Counted from the first letter of the stretch, positions 1-5,564 are shown. The stretch is DNA of 5,649 bases from Fidelibacterota bacterium (GCA_030629925.1 DAOVOB010000090.1:1-5649), one strand, 5' to 3'. The notes: generated by a model not told the origin, from the letters alone. Translations and numbers: made by a program.

Positions 1-112
1 TAAGGTATAAGGTGTAGGGTATAAGGTATAAGGTGTAGGGTATAAGGTATAAGGTGTAAGGTGTAAGGTGTAAGGTGTAGGGTGTAGGGTGTAGGGTGTA
101 GGGTGTAAGGTT
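1..112. repeat. Tandem array of sixteen 7-bp units (TARGGTR)
   Basis: Sixteen uninterrupted heptamers of the form TARGGTR begin at base 1, so the array may continue outside the window. With A=TAAGGTA, B=TAAGGTG, C=TAGGGTA, D=TAGGGTG and E=TAAGGTT, the order is ABC ABC AB BBB DDDD E. The left part therefore has a 21-bp higher-order period, and the right part consists of runs of single variants. This looks like a tandem array that grows by slippage or unequal exchange. No open reading frame or SD-preceded start suggests that it is coding. The strand is arbitrary; G-richness is on the plus strand. The function is unknown. Confidence 0.95.
80..103 (+). other. Canonical G-quadruplex motif inside the heptad array
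   Basis: Four GGG runs at 80-82, 87-89, 94-96 and 101-103 are separated by three identical 4-nt TGTA loops. This fits the standard G3-N(1-7) rule for an intramolecular G-quadruplex on the plus strand. The motif arises from the four TAGGGTG units. The sequence match is direct; folding in the cell is inferred. Confidence 0.7.
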
Positions 113-170
113 CTTCTCTTTCGTTTGTATTACATTTAATATTAAAATATATTTTTGGGCATTTCAAGAA

Positions 171-215
171 TAGTTTAAGGTATCTAGGTCAGAAGGTTTA
201 AAGGTCATCAGGATA
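171..215 (+). repeat. Degenerate AGGT-core repeat, left copy
   Basis: AGGT cores recur here at 7 to 10 base spacing, as in the array at the left edge but diverged. Bases 178-191 match the reverse complement of 4189-4202 over 14 of 14 bases, and 202-215 match the reverse complement of 4181-4194 over 13 of 14. It is therefore a dispersed repeat, with an inverted partner about 4 kb away. It lies in the AT-rich gap downstream of topA. No gene is seen in 1-284. Confidence 0.7.
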
Positions 216-237
216 CTTGCTTATTGAAATTTGCCTG

Positions 238-273
238 TCCTTCGCCCCGAAGCTTCGGGGTAGCGTAGAAGGA
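238..273 (-). terminator. Hairpin just downstream of topA, possible terminator
   Basis: A perfect 16-bp palindrome, CCCCGAAGCTTCGGGG, lies at 245-260. It is enclosed by an outer inverted repeat TCCTTC (238-243) and GAAGGA (268-273). It starts 11 bases beyond the topA stop codon, a usual place for a transcription end or mRNA 3' stabilising structure. No T-run follows it on the minus strand, so it is not a standard intrinsic terminator. It shares the pieces CTACGCT, AGCTTCG and GACAGGC with the element at 2962-3023, so it may be a dispersed repeat that also works as a 3' structure. Confidence 0.4.
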
Positions 274-284
274 GCTCTTACTAC

Positions 285-2576
285 TTACTTCTTTTTTGTT
301 TTTCGTTTACTTACTGATGGTTTTGTATTTTTGATGATCTCCAAACAAGCTGCGGCATCAAGTTTTTCGGCTTCAGTGCCTTTAGGCATCTTGAAATTCT
401 TACCATCGTATTTAATATAGGGTCCATAGCGACCGTTCAATACCTGAATTTTTTCTTTTTCAAAATTGTGAATAAGTCGTTTGCGCGCTGTTTCACGACC
501 TTCTTCGATCAATTCAATGGCTCTTTCCGGTCCGATCTCTGCGGGTGTCTCTGTCTTTGCCAATGCATAAAACTTACTTTTATGTTTTACATAGGGACCA
601 AAGCGACCAAATGCGACGACCATAGGTTCATCTTCATAATTACCGACCGTTTTGGGGAAAGACAATAAGCTAAGCGCAGCTTTCAGATCAATGGTATCAA
701 GGCGTTGGTCATCTTGCAAACTGGCAAAACGTGGTTTTTCTTCGCTTTTGGTTTCACCCATTTGAATCATGGGACCAAAACGTCCGATCTTAACATAAAC
801 ATTAAGTCCGGTATCCGGATCAACACCCAGCAAACGTTCGCCTTTAAAGACCTCGCTCTTTTCTTTTGTCTCTTCGATCTTAGCATGGAAAGGAGTATAA
901 AATTCTTTGATCATGGCATGCCATTCGATCTTTCCAGCGGCAATCTCATCAAAATCCTGTTCGATATGTGCAGTAAAATTATAATTGATAACATCATCAA
1001 AGTAAGTGACCAGAAATTTATTTACTACCCGCCCGATATCTGTCGGGAAAAGCTTAGATTTAACGGCATTTGCTTTTTCTTTTTTGACCTTGCGACTTAT
1101 CTCACCGTTTACCAGAGTAAACTGACGGTAATCACGATCTTTTCCCTCTCTGTTCTCTTTAACTACATAGTCGCGTTTTTGAACCGTTGAAATAGTAGGT
1201 GCATAAGTAGAAGGTCGTCCAATACCCAACTCTTCCATTTTTTTAACCAACATGGGTTCGGAATAGCGGGCCGGTGGCTGGGTGAATTTTTCAGTCGCGT
1301 CCATCTCATTTAAGAGCAGCACCTCTCCCTCTTTCATCGGGGGTAGAAGTTTAGATTCATCATCACCGGTTTTATAGACAGCCAAGAAACCCGGGAAAGT
1401 TACGACCTCGCCTTTGGCTTCAAGCTTTTCACTGTTTTTATCGTTTATAACCTGAACTGTGGTTCGTTCAATATCGGCGGCAGACATCTGTGATGCCATG
1501 CTGCGTTGCCAAATTAATTTATAAAGACTTTTAAGGTTCTTGTTGTCCCCTGCTTCCAGAACCTTCATGTCTGTAGGACGGATCGCTTCATGTGCTTCTT
1601 GTGCGCCCTTGGCTTTGGTTTTGAATTTGCGAAGATGAGAATATGATTCACCGAACATCTCAACGATCTGATCTTTGATCATTCCCAATGCCATGCCAGA
1701 GAGATTCAATGAATCGGTACGCATATAAGTAATGTTACCTGCTTCATAAAGTCTTTGTGCCAACATCATAGTCTGTGAGACTGAAAAGCGAAGCTTACGT
1801 CCCGCTTCTTGCTGCAAAGTGGATGTTGTAAAGGGAGCCGGTGCATTTTTCTTGGCATTTTTCTTTTTAATCCCTGCAATATGAAAATTCGCACCAATAC
1901 AACTCTGTAAAAATTTCTCTACTTCTTCTTCCGTTTTATAACGTTTGGAGAGTTCGGCATTTAACTCGGAGCCATCAGGGAGAGTAAAAATCGCCGTCAC
2001 CTTAAAAGCGGATTGCGATTCAAAGGCTTCGATCTCCTCTTCACGTTCAACGATAAGGCGGACAGCAACAGATTGTACACGGCCGGCAGATAAGGAAGGT
2101 TTAATCTTTTTCCATAATAAAGGTGAAAGTTCGAAACCGACCAGACGATCCAAAACCCTTCTTGCCTGTTGCGCGTTTACGAGTTCAATATTTATTTTTT
2201 CGGGATTATTGACCGCTTCCTGCACTGCAGTCTTAGTGATCTCATGGAAAGCGATCCTGTTTATCTTAGTTTCATCAAGCTTCAATAATTGTGTCAGATG
2301 CCATGCAATAGCCTCCCCTTCACGATCAGGGTCAGTCGCGATATATACATTCTCAGCTTCTTTGACCGCTTTCTTCAAGCTCATGATCACATCTTTCTTA
2401 CCTGGAAGCGCAGTGTACTTAGGCTCGAAATTATTTTTTGTGTCAATACCCAATTCTTTTTTGGGAAGATCACGAATATGACCTACGGTTGCCAGAATAT
2501 GGTAATCGTCGCCAAGGTACTTCTTGATCGTTTTTGCTTTCGATGGAGATTCAACTATAATGCAATTGCGGGCCAT
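285..2576 (-). CDS. topA: DNA topoisomerase I (type IA), zinc-finger-less C-terminus
   Basis: This 763-residue type IA topoisomerase relaxes negatively supercoiled DNA by cutting one strand through a 5'-phosphotyrosine link. The TOPRIM domain begins at the N-terminus, with Glu9 in IVESPSKAKTI and the acidic motif TDPDREGE (Asp82, Asp84, Glu86), which binds Mg2+. The segment RRVLDRLVGFELSPLLW (139-155) and SAGRVQSVAVRLI (163-175) are typical of the family. The catalytic tyrosine is Tyr284 in ITYMRTDS, and EAHEAIRPTD (327-336) and ELGIGRPSTYAPTI (449-462) follow. The C-terminus has three GRFGP/GRYGP repeats (near 598, 657 and 715) and a Lys/Arg-rich tail. Only three cysteines are present, so the tetracysteine zinc ribbons of E. 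coli TopA are absent. The ATG at 2576 was chosen because MARNCIIVESPSKAK is the expected N-terminus and GGAAGGA lies just upstream. An upstream in-frame ATG at 2663 would add 29 unrelated residues. The gene is divergent from the two membrane-protein genes. Confidence 0.97.
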   Translation of the reverse strand: MARNCIIVESPSKAKTIKKYLGDDYHILATVGHIRDLPKKELGIDTKNNFEPKYTALPGKKDVIMSLKKAVKEAENVYIATDPDREGEAIAWHLTQLLKLDETKINRIAFHEITKTAVQEAVNNPEKINIELVNAQQARRVLDRLVGFELSPLLWKKIKPSLSAGRVQSVAVRLIVEREEEIEAFESQSAFKVTAIFTLPDGSELNAELSKRYKTEEEVEKFLQSCIGANFHIAGIKKKNAKKNAPAPFTTSTLQQEAGRKLRFSVSQTMMLAQRLYEAGNITYMRTDSLNLSGMALGMIKDQIVEMFGESYSHLRKFKTKAKGAQEAHEAIRPTDMKVLEAGDNKNLKSLYKLIWQRSMASQMSAADIERTTVQVINDKNSEKLEAKGEVVTFPGFLAVYKTGDDESKLLPPMKEGEVLLLNEMDATEKFTQPPARYSEPMLVKKMEELGIGRPSTYAPTISTVQKRDYVVKENREGKDRDYRQFTLVNGEISRKVKKEKANAVKSKLFPTDIGRVVNKFLVTYFDDVINYNFTAHIEQDFDEIAAGKIEWHAMIKEFYTPFHAKIEETKEKSEVFKGERLLGVDPDTGLNVYVKIGRFGPMIQMGETKSEEKPRFASLQDDQRLDTIDLKAALSLLSFPKTVGNYEDEPMVVAFGRFGPYVKHKSKFYALAKTETPAEIGPERAIELIEEGRETARKRLIHNFEKEKIQVLNGRYGPYIKYDGKNFKMPKGTEAEKLDAAACLEIIKNTKPSVSKRKTKKK

Positions 2577-2579
2577 GTG

Positions 2580-2588
2580 CTTCCTTCC
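2580..2588 (-). promoter_or_regulatory. Shine-Dalgarno sequence deciding the topA start
   Basis: Read on the minus strand, GGAAGGAAG stands three bases before the ATG at 2576, with its GGAAGG core six bases away. It favours this ATG over the in-frame ATG at 2663. Confidence 0.75.
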
Positions 2589-2599
2589 AGAAATTTTTG

Positions 2600-2631
2600 C
2601 AAATATATGTATAAAATACCCTAAAATGCAA
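2600..2631 (-). promoter_or_regulatory. Candidate topA promoter of the FCB type (TTG / TAnnTTTG)
   Basis: On the minus strand a TTG (2631-2629) is followed after 21 bases by TATATTTG (2607-2600). This fits the TAnnTTTG -7 element and upstream TTG known from Bacteroidota. The same segment can be read as sigma70-like TTGCAT, 18 bases, TATATT. Transcription would begin only about 15 to 20 bases before the ATG, leaving room for the Shine-Dalgarno sequence. The region is AT-rich, so chance matches are possible. Confidence 0.4.
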
Positions 2632-2775
2632 ATTTTTAAGCAAAACAGTGATTTAGGGCACAAAATAGTTAAAAAAAGGAGTCAATACTTGATGATCGAC
2701 GGTCGATAATTTTAATGAGATTGTATTGGACGGTTGAAATCGTTCCTTTTTAATACCATCAAAAAAACATAATAC

Positions 2776-2905
2776 GTCATCCCAGAAAGATAGCCTGCGG
2801 CTATTTTATCTGGGATCTCATTTATTAGTCACTCCATTATATTGGAGAGCAATGCAATTATTTAGATCCCGGAAAACTTGCCAATAGCAAGTTTTCCGGG
2901 ATGAC
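2776..2905. repeat. 130-bp double-hairpin element (REPIN-like)
   Basis: The element is bounded by GTCATCCC (2776-2783) and its exact inverse GGGATGAC (2898-2905). Inside are two hairpins placed head to head, with inner edges GGGATCT (2812-2818) and AGATCCC (2864-2870). Hairpin 1 (2779-2816) has outer arms ATCCCAGA/TCTGGGAT and an inner stem ATAGCC/GGCTAT around the loop TGC. Hairpin 2 (2866-2902) is a perfect 16-bp stem with loop CAATA. The spacer holds a small stem CTCCA/TGGAG (2832-2847). The layout matches REP doublets, in which two inverted palindromes form one mobile unit. The two stems share edges but differ inside. No transposase is present in the window. This is part of the 2577-3073 gap, in which no gene is seen. 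Confidence 0.8.
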
Positions 2906-2930
2906 ATACTTTTTCTTAAGAGTTTATAAT
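2901..2930 (+). promoter_or_regulatory. Sigma70-like promoter for the Gate-protein gene, -35 within the repeat edge
   Basis: ATGACA (2901-2906, five of six matches to TTGACA) and a perfect TATAAT (2925-2930) are separated by 18 bases. The -35 box overlaps the last five bases of the double-hairpin element. Transcription would begin near 2937, giving a leader of about 135 to 175 bases that contains the inverted repeat at 2962-3023. A second TATAAT at 2940-2945 lacks a matching -35. The role is inferred. Confidence 0.45.
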
Positions 2931-2961
2931 TGGTATTTTTATAATTTATTATTGATAATAC

Positions 2962-3023
2962 GAAATGGGACAGGCGGCATCCTACGCTTTTTGAGCTTCG
3001 CATAACAAGTGCCTGTCCCTTTC
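2962..3023. repeat. Inverted-repeat module with GGGACAGGC / GCCTGTCCC ends
   Basis: GGGACAGGC (2967-2975) and GCCTGTCCC (3011-3019) are perfect inverted ends around 35 bases. Pairing extends outward by GAAA/TTTC with one bulged T. The interior contains CTACGCT and AGCTTCG five bases apart. The hairpin downstream of topA has the same two words seven bases apart, and GACAGGC beside them, on the opposite strand. The two appear to be variants of one dispersed element. If transcribed from the promoter at 2901-2930, it would form a stem in the 5' leader of the next gene. Confidence 0.6.
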
Positions 3024-3101
3024 ACTTCTCCCTAACTTCTATTCTGGCTTCTGTCTTCCGGCTTCTCTATATTATGGTTTGCATTTCTCCTCATTTCTCC
3101 C
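3021..3101. repeat. Pyrimidine-rich CTTCT repeat running into the next gene
   Basis: CTTCT recurs at 3025, 3036, 3048 and 3062, with CTTCC at 3055, at 7 to 12 base spacing. The tract ends in a 10-bp tandem pair CATTTCTCC(T/C) at 3082-3091 and 3092-3101. It covers the ATG at 3074 and the codons after it. Its presence there casts doubt on that start. Confidence 0.6.
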
Positions 3102-4105
3102 CAAATTTACGAATGCGCAGAAGGGAAGAAAAAACAAAGAATTTTTCTAAGCAATTTGTACCTAAGAATATCCGCGATGTCTTCGTGAAAGCCGGTAAAC
3201 AGGCATTAAAAGTTTCATGGATGCTGATAAAGATCTATATTCCCGTTTCTTTATTAACAGCTTTTCTTGACCAAATAGGTTTTCTTGACCTGATCGCTCC
3301 GGTATTTGAACCTGTCATGAAACTCCTGGGACTTCCCGGCGAAGCGGCACTTGTATTACTTGCTGCATGGGTCAATAGTCTCTTTGCGGCTATCGCTGCC
3401 GCATCGGTGATCGAATTGACTTTCAGACAGATCACGATCATTGCCATCATTACAGGTTTTGCACATAACCTCATTCTTGAAACAACTGTCCTAATGAAAT
3501 TAAAGATGGGACGAATTGGTATAGCTCTCTCACGAATTGTTTTCAGCCTTCTTGTAGGAATGCTATTGAACCTTATTATGCCCGAGGTCGTTCGAGGTGT
3601 TGTGATGAACCCTTATGCGGCAGCTCCTGACTTTACCTGGATCAATTTTCTGATGAAGATCGGCACAACTTCTCTGGAAATTATCGCCTTGATGTTTGTT
3701 GTTATGCTTGTTTATGAATTCCTCATATTCTGGAAGCATAGTCAGAAAATTAAGGAAAAACTGAACTTTGTAACACGGTTTTTTGGGATGTCAGCCAATG
3801 CCATCGGTCCCTGGCTGGTGGGTTTCTTCATTGGGATCGCTTATGGTGCGGGGATATTATTCCAGATGAATAAAAATCATCAATTGAAGCACAAGGATGT
3901 TTGTCTGTTGACCATTTCCATGTGCATTGTCCACGCCTTGGTAGAAGATACGATCTTTTATGTGGTCGTCGGTGCAAATATTTGGTGGATATTGGGAGTT
4001 CGTCTCCTTGCATTAATTATCATACTGCGACTGGTATCACGAGGCGAATTTTATAAGAAACTAACTTGGATCGGACTTCCGAAACAATTGACAAAGGACA
4101 ATTGA
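3074..4105 (+). CDS. Nucleoside-recognition (Gate) domain membrane protein
   Basis: This polytopic inner-membrane protein of up to 343 residues has about eight hydrophobic segments (near 49-66, 92-112, 119-140, 148-168, 187-218, 240-265, 275-300 and 302-320). The layout and wording fit the Gate/nucleoside-recognition family, related to the gate regions of SpmA/SpmB-type proteins and FeoB. Two Gate-like halves are visible: GLPGEAALVLLAAWVNSLFA (86-105) leading to GFAHNLILET (128-137), and GMSANAIGPWLVGFFIGIAYG (238-258) leading to CIVHALVEDT (284-293). Each half has a His followed by an acidic residue: His131/Glu136 and His287/Glu291-Asp292. The substrate is unknown. The start is uncertain. 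The longest form begins at 3074, but its first 13 residues come from a pyrimidine-rich repeat; Met14 (3113) gives MRRREEKTK, a more natural N-terminus. Neither has a Shine-Dalgarno sequence. The last residues, LTKDN, and the stop are encoded by a 14-bp tandem repeat. The transporter gene follows 136 bases downstream on the same strand. Confidence 0.85.
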   Translation: MVCISPHFSPNLRMRRREEKTKNFSKQFVPKNIRDVFVKAGKQALKVSWMLIKIYIPVSLLTAFLDQIGFLDLIAPVFEPVMKLLGLPGEAALVLLAAWVNSLFAAIAAASVIELTFRQITIIAIITGFAHNLILETTVLMKLKMGRIGIALSRIVFSLLVGMLLNLIMPEVVRGVVMNPYAAAPDFTWINFLMKIGTTSLEIIALMFVVMLVYEFLIFWKHSQKIKEKLNFVTRFFGMSANAIGPWLVGFFIGIAYGAGILFQMNKNHQLKHKDVCLLTISMCIVHALVEDTIFYVVVGANIWWILGVRLLALIIILRLVSRGEFYKKLTWIGLPKQLTKDN

Positions 4106-4117
4106 CAAAGGACAATT
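4085..4117 (+). repeat. 14-bp tandem repeat overlapping the 3' end of the Gate-protein gene
   Basis: Two full copies of CAATTGACAAAGGA (4085-4098 and 4099-4112) are followed by a partial third copy. A related ATTGACAATTA lies at 4134-4144. The repeat encodes the last five residues of the upstream protein and provides its TGA stop. Each copy contains TTGACA, the ideal sigma70 -35 box. Confidence 0.85.
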
Positions 4118-4128
4118 AAATTAATAAT
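4102..4128 (+). promoter_or_regulatory. Weak candidate promoter for the MFS gene
   Basis: TTGACA (4102-4107) in the tandem repeat is followed after 15 bases by AATAAT (4123-4128). The spacer is short and the -10 is imperfect. A further TTGACA at 4135-4140 has TAAAGT 15 bases downstream. The MFS gene may instead be read from the promoter ahead of the Gate-protein gene. Confidence 0.25.
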
Positions 4129-4149
4129 GTCTAATTGACAATTAAGTAC

Positions 4150-4215
4150 TAAGGTTAAAGTTAAGGTTAAGATAAAACAATATCCTAATGACCTAGATAC
4201 CTCTACACCTTTACA
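4150..4215. repeat. AAGGTT hexamers plus inverted heptad-family copy
   Basis: Bases 4151-4174 are four degenerate hexamers (AAGGTT, AAAGTT, AAGGTT, AAGATA). Bases 4181-4215, read on the minus strand, carry AGGTGTA-like and AGGTATC-like units and are the inverted partner of the copy at 171-215. AGGTTAAAG (4152-4160) can pair, with one bulge, with CTTTACACCT (4205-4214), so the two halves could fold together. No gene is seen here. Confidence 0.65.
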
Positions 4216-4228
4216 CCTAATTACACAC

Positions 4229-4233
4229 AGGAG
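4229..4233 (+). promoter_or_regulatory. Shine-Dalgarno sequence of the MFS gene
   Basis: AGGAG stands eight bases before the ATG at 4242, fixing the start of the transporter. Confidence 0.8.
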
Positions 4234-4241
4234 TTATACAC

Positions 4242-5522
4242 ATGAATGAAAAAAGTTTTAAGATCTATGGTTATCGTTGGGTAGTACTGGGTGCATTTAT
4301 GTTGGCATCTATGATGGTAAATATCCAATGGCTGACCCATGCGCCGGTTGCAAGAGCCGCCGAAACATTTTATGCGGGTCAATTCAATCCTAATTCTATC
4401 TTTAATATTGATTTCCTGGCGATGTCTTATATGCTGATATATCTTATCGTCAGTATCCCGGCTTCTTATGTGATCGACACCTGGGGAATCAAAAAAGGCA
4501 TTGGCATCGGTGCTGCCATATGCGGGATATCCGCATTGTTAAAAGGTATCTTTGCAGATTCATTTACGGCACAGATCATTTTTCAGCTGAGCTTGGCGAT
4601 CTCACAACCTTTTATATTAAATGCTCTCACTGCAGTCACAGCGCGTTGGTTCCCGCTTAAAGAACGCGGAACTGCCGCAGGATTGGGGACTCTGGCGCAA
4701 TATTTGGGTATTATCATCGTCATGATGGTAACACCGCTTATGGTCGCAACGAACCCTTCAATGGCAAATTATGGTGATGGAATGCAGAAGATGCTGATGA
4801 TATACGGTATTATCACATTTGCAGCCTGTCTGGCAGCTATTCTCCTTATTCGTGAGGAACCTCCAACCCCTCCGGGCGAAGAAGCTTATATACGCCATAA
4901 ATTTACAGATGGACTGAAATTCATCTTCCGTCAAAAGGATATGCTCATTACTATAGGTATTTTCTTTATCGGACTGGGAATTTTTAATGCCGTATCATCC
5001 ATGACAGACTCTATTGCAGAATACCTGAATGTTAAGGATTCCGATGGCATGATCGGTGGTATTATGCTTATTGGCGGTGTGATCGGTGCGATCATCTTAC
5101 CTATCCTCTCGGATAAATTCCAAAAAAGAAAAATGTTCATTAATATCTGTCTGATCGGCACGGTCCCATCATTGGCCGGAATGGCTTTTGCAGGACTGAT
5201 CACAGCAACGCCTGAAGCTGCTTACACGGTTGCACTTATATCATCTTTCTTCCTGGGATTCTTTGTCATGAGTGCCGGGCCTATCGGATTCCAATATGGC
5301 GCGGAGGTCTCCTACCCTGCTCCCGAATCTACAAGTCAGGGATTATTGCTTCTGGCGGGACAGATCAGCGGTCTTGTATTCGTTGCTGCAATGAGTATGC
5401 GCTCAAATGTATATCTTCCCTTCTTCATGAAATTATTCGTGATCATTGGAGCGATAGCATTGATATCATCATTCTTCCTGAAAGAATCCAAGCCATTGGA
5501 GGAATTAGCAGGGAAGAAATAG
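4242..5522 (+). CDS. MFS transporter, FLVCR-like
   Basis: This 426-residue inner-membrane transporter has 12 predicted helices (near 12-30, 55-78, 86-103, 108-130, 145-167, 185-203, 233-252, 270-290, 298-318, 327-348, 366-385 and 393-412) and a central cytoplasmic loop (204-232). MFS motif A appears as DTWGIKK (79-85) after helix 2 and SDKFQKRK (290-297) after helix 8. Several stretches resemble animal FLVCR1/2 as I recall those sequences: YRWVVLGAF (11-19), NIQW (27-30), IDFLAMSYMLIY (56-67), IPASYVIDTWG (72-82), SQPFIL (121-126) and ARWFPLKERGTA (134-145). Animal members carry choline and have been linked to haem and other amines. Trp30 seems to match the TM1 tryptophan and Gln153 the TM5 glutamine of that binding site. 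The TM7 tyrosine position seems to be Asn249. The bacterial substrate is not known. A strong Shine-Dalgarno sequence sets the start. No intrinsic terminator is seen after the TAG. Confidence 0.9.
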   Translation: MNEKSFKIYGYRWVVLGAFMLASMMVNIQWLTHAPVARAAETFYAGQFNPNSIFNIDFLAMSYMLIYLIVSIPASYVIDTWGIKKGIGIGAAICGISALLKGIFADSFTAQIIFQLSLAISQPFILNALTAVTARWFPLKERGTAAGLGTLAQYLGIIIVMMVTPLMVATNPSMANYGDGMQKMLMIYGIITFAACLAAILLIREEPPTPPGEEAYIRHKFTDGLKFIFRQKDMLITIGIFFIGLGIFNAVSSMTDSIAEYLNVKDSDGMIGGIMLIGGVIGAIILPILSDKFQKRKMFINICLIGTVPSLAGMAFAGLITATPEAAYTVALISSFFLGFFVMSAGPIGFQYGAEVSYPAPESTSQGLLLLAGQISGLVFVAAMSMRSNVYLPFFMKLFVIIGAIALISSFFLKESKPLEELAGKK

Positions 5523-5530
5523 AAGAACCT

Positions 5531-5564
5531 CACACCAAGGCACTAAAAAAACAAAGGCACAAAG
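5531..5564 (+). repeat. Degenerate AAGGCAC repeat after the MFS gene
   Basis: AAGGCAC occurs at 5537-5543 and 5554-5560, with an A-run between, in a CACCAAGGCAC...CAAAGGCACAAAG context. It resembles the ACCAAGGCAC-type low-complexity repeats seen between genes in many environmental bacteria. The remaining bases to 5649 are AT-rich. They include TATAAT at 5611-5616 with no well-spaced -35 (TTGATG is 20 bases upstream), so a promoter for a gene beyond the window is only possible. Confidence 0.45.

Noticed and set aside
1..112. CRISPR array or telomere
   Set aside because: Units are contiguous 7-mers with no unique spacers, and the array is followed by ordinary housekeeping sequence, so neither fits.
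124..157. TTTG...TATTTTTG, a plus-strand promoter-like pair facing the topA 3' end
   Set aside because: The stretch is very AT-rich, the spacing is 22 bases, and no gene follows on that strand; too weak to list as an antisense promoter.
1945..2481. 178-codon plus-strand reading frame inside topA
   Set aside because: It is antisense to conserved TopA motifs, and its composition follows the topA codons.
2577..2663. N-terminal extension of TopA to an upstream ATG at 2663
   Set aside because: It adds 29 residues unlike TopA, crosses the likely promoter, and lacks the Shine-Dalgarno sequence found at 2576.
2680..2685. TTGACT as a topA -35 box on the minus strand
   Set aside because: No -10 of acceptable match lies 16 to 18 bases downstream.
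2818..3003. 61-codon minus-strand reading frame in the gap
   Set aside because: It is built from the double hairpin and the GACAGGC module, has no ribosome binding site, and looks like repeat-derived noise.
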